A program made the translations under genes and the position numbers. Below the pieces are notes generated by a model. That model worked only from the letters and a program-made list of their open reading frames with translations. It was not told the origin of the DNA and did not search any database. DNA of 64,000 nt from NCBI GenBank assembly GCA_019722365.1, contig JADFUC010001435.1, forward strand, positions 186,001-250,000. The letters run 5' to 3'. This stretch comes from Lithospermum erythrorhizon (Eukaryota > Streptophyta > Magnoliopsida > Boraginales > Boraginaceae). Below are positions 62,030 to 64,000 of this stretch, piece by piece (within the stretch, counting starts at the first letter, position 1; each line of letters starts with the position of its first letter).

Positions 62030-64000
62030 TTAGCTACATAGATTGGGAATACAAGCTCCACCATCTGGATTCTGTTGTTCCTTCCATATTCTTCCTGTTA
62101 CGCGAAGCTTCAGTTCTTTCCTGTCTCCTCCAGAGAAGAAAAGTGCCATATTACGCTGAATAATGAGGCCATCGTGGCTGTCCCTAACCTTGCGGTGGCT
62201 ATCCCTTACACTTCTTGGGGTGCCTTCCCATATGAGTTTTCGGCCATTGCCACCTACCTCCAAACTATAGCTATAATTTCGAGCATCTGCCTCGTCTCCC
62301 ATGAACCGTAGGAAAGCCATATAGACAGGAGCCATTCCAAGTTGGAAAGCTTCAAAATGGAGACAGAAATACTGACCAAAACAGTGGAATACCTAAAAAG
62401 AAAAAGATAAATGTAGTTGAGCCTACTATGAAATCTTATCAACAGTGGGCAGAACAATTGAAAACCCAAACAGAGAAAAACGACTTACAGTTAGCATCCA
62501 TGTGGCATTTTCTACTTCTCGAGGATTAGATTTGACATAACGGTGATTGAATGTACATCCAGAGTGCATGTCTACCTTGTGGTCATCTCTCAGATGAGAA
62601 ACCAAGAAAGGAATATCCCCTACAACTGCACATTCTGATCCAGCATATGGGCAATTGTATGGCCTATAATTACACATTGCCTCATGTTTTAACTTGCTGT
62701 AATAAGGGAATATCTCTGGGCATCCAAGGGAGAAGTACTTGCAAGGAAGCTCAAGTGATTCAGCCACCTTTTCCAGAGCCAAACATCTTATATCCCCGAG
62801 TTCCTGTCTGCAAGTGGGGCATCTGTTGTGAACCCTTATTTTGCAGGTAGAACAGAGAGTGTGTCCATTGTGGCACTGCAATCTAAATCACATTAGTATA
62901 TAGTCAAAGAAGAAGAGACTAGTGTCCAAAATGAAAGCATCAGGCTAATCCAATCAACATATTCCAAACTATCCACTCTCATAAATGCTTAAAATGATAA
63001 TATGATGAAAAGTGAACCCATATTTGCCTTTTGAATGAATTTCCAAACTGTGTTGTTTAGATTATTTAAAAATCAATAGGTTATAGGCTACAACCTTCAA
63101 TGCATTTCTTAGATTTTAGAGAAGATTACCATTGCCACTTAAGGGGAAAATGAGAAGGAAGTGGTACAAAAAAATGACTCTATTTTCTTCATAAGAAATC
63201 AAAAAAGTCCAAACTTTATCACTTCATGTGCAGACAGACACAATATTGAACACTGACATGCCATAAATTTTGCTTCAAATTTCTTCATATTTCCTCCCCC
63301 AAACCCCCCAATTATTTAGTCATCATGATAGATAGAAAACAAACTTTACCACCTACATAAATGCACAATTTGCATAAATGAGACCAACACCGACATAAGA
63401 AACAATGACCACTCACTACTATGAAAACGAAATTGATAACCATGGATCATCAACTATAACTCCATCCAGGTTTTTCTTGTCGTTCAGTAAAAAATATTTT
63501 TCTTGTCGTTATATTTATTATCTGTTTTGTGCTCATTTTAATATTATATCCTTAAACATTAAATGCATTTTAGTCGTTTTAACTACTGTTGAATATTTTA
63601 TAAAAATTTGTGTAGAAGCGAAGATTCGTATGGTCTAGTAAAATAATAATATTTAATAGTTTATGTCTCTAGCTAGGGTGGCAGTAAAAAAAATCGGAAA
63701 GAGTATTAATCAATGCCAATCACACTCCCAAAAATGAAAACTTTCAGCTAATTCATCTATATTCTAGAAAAATAAACTACAAAACTGTAAACTTTATTAA
63801 ATCACAATAAAAAACACTAATGGTACTTATTTGGCTCATAATGGAAAATAAACTATTGTAAAATAGAAAGCCCAATAAGCTATCTGATAAGCGAGATGGT
63901 ATGAATATGACGTCTATATGAATACACGTCTCCAATGAGCACTGTTGTAAATACAAACATTAAAGGGAAAAAGAATAAACCTGATGAATTGGAGGGTACA
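62030..64000 (-). CDS. SINAT-type RING E3 ubiquitin ligase (5' end outside window)
   Basis: Seven-in-absentia (SIAH) family E3 ligase. Visible exons: 63981-64000 (partial, ending Y-P-P-I-H-Q), 62489-62875 and 62030-62392, with in-phase GT-AG introns. The RING second half is complete: CHNGHTLCSTCKIRVHNRCPTCR. It is followed by ELGDIRCLALEKVAESLELP, the SIAH zinc finger (CKYFSLGCPEIFPYYSKLKHEAMC and C-P-Y-A-G-S-E-C...H-L-R-D-D-H) and the TRAF-like SINA domain ending RVTGRIWKEQQNPDGGACIP. Plant SINATs control autophagy proteins, ESCRT/FREE1 and hormone or flowering regulators. The paralogue number (SINAT1-5) cannot be fixed from the tail alone, so no symbol is given. The first Cys pair of the RING and the N-terminus lie beyond 64000. 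Intron 1 (62876-63980) shows nothing else. Confidence 0.92.

Noticed and set aside
1..64000. CRISPR arrays, bacterial operons, phage or viral insertions
   Set aside because: All recognisable genes are intron-bearing plant nuclear genes; no regularly spaced identical repeats, integrase or viral protein motifs were seen.

Overview
This is a eudicot nuclear genome segment. It is AT-rich, with long AT-rich introns, GT-AG splice sites (one GC-AG), tRNA-derived SINE-like repeats, MITE/MULE/hAT debris and microsatellites. The genes are plant-specific (histone H2A.W, basic secretory proteins, chloroplast ClpR3, TOPP-type PP1, PI4K gamma with ubiquitin-like domains, SINAT). Recurrent short 'ACTCCGTA' words and the general flavour of the proteins would fit Caryophyllales, but that is a guess.

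Layout. 1-700: 3' end of an H2A.W gene (+). 1505-8110: tandem cluster of three basic secretory protein (PR-17/BSP) genes on the minus strand. One is apparently intact, one is frameshifted, and one is truncated and split by a degenerate hAT element. 8.1-15.9 kb: gene-poor and repeat-rich, with a SINE-like copy, a 270-bp direct duplication, a 0.9-kb field of palindromic repeats and an (AT)n tract. 15867-19026: cyclin H (-), 13 exons resolved. 19836-21910: CLPR3 (+), 8 exons, with a reading-frame break in exon 1. 23022-23656: non-autonomous element with long inverted termini. 23778-26396: conserved plant gene of unknown function (+), 7 exons. 26962-53581: one giant VPS13-family gene (-), at least 47 recognisable exons, closest by memory to Arabidopsis SHRUBBY/VPS13S. 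55161-57315: PP1 catalytic subunit of the TOPP8 type (-), 4 exons including a 21-nt last coding exon. 58580-60523: PI4K gamma (+), 2 exons. 62030-64000: SINAT E3 ligase (-), whose first exon runs off the right edge.

The genes do not form a pathway. They are independent housekeeping, signalling and defence genes, as is normal for a plant chromosome arm. CYCH;1/CLPR3 and TOPP8/PI4K gamma are divergent pairs that share intergenic promoters. The unknown gene and VPS13 converge. I found no evidence of a new multi-gene system. The most useful leads are the broken CLPR3 frame, the BSP duplication and decay series, duplications that copied a splice-donor region, the palindromic repeat field, and the uncharacterised gene at 23.8-26.4 kb. 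All exon coordinates were read by hand from splice signals, reading phase and remembered family conservation. No alignment was run.
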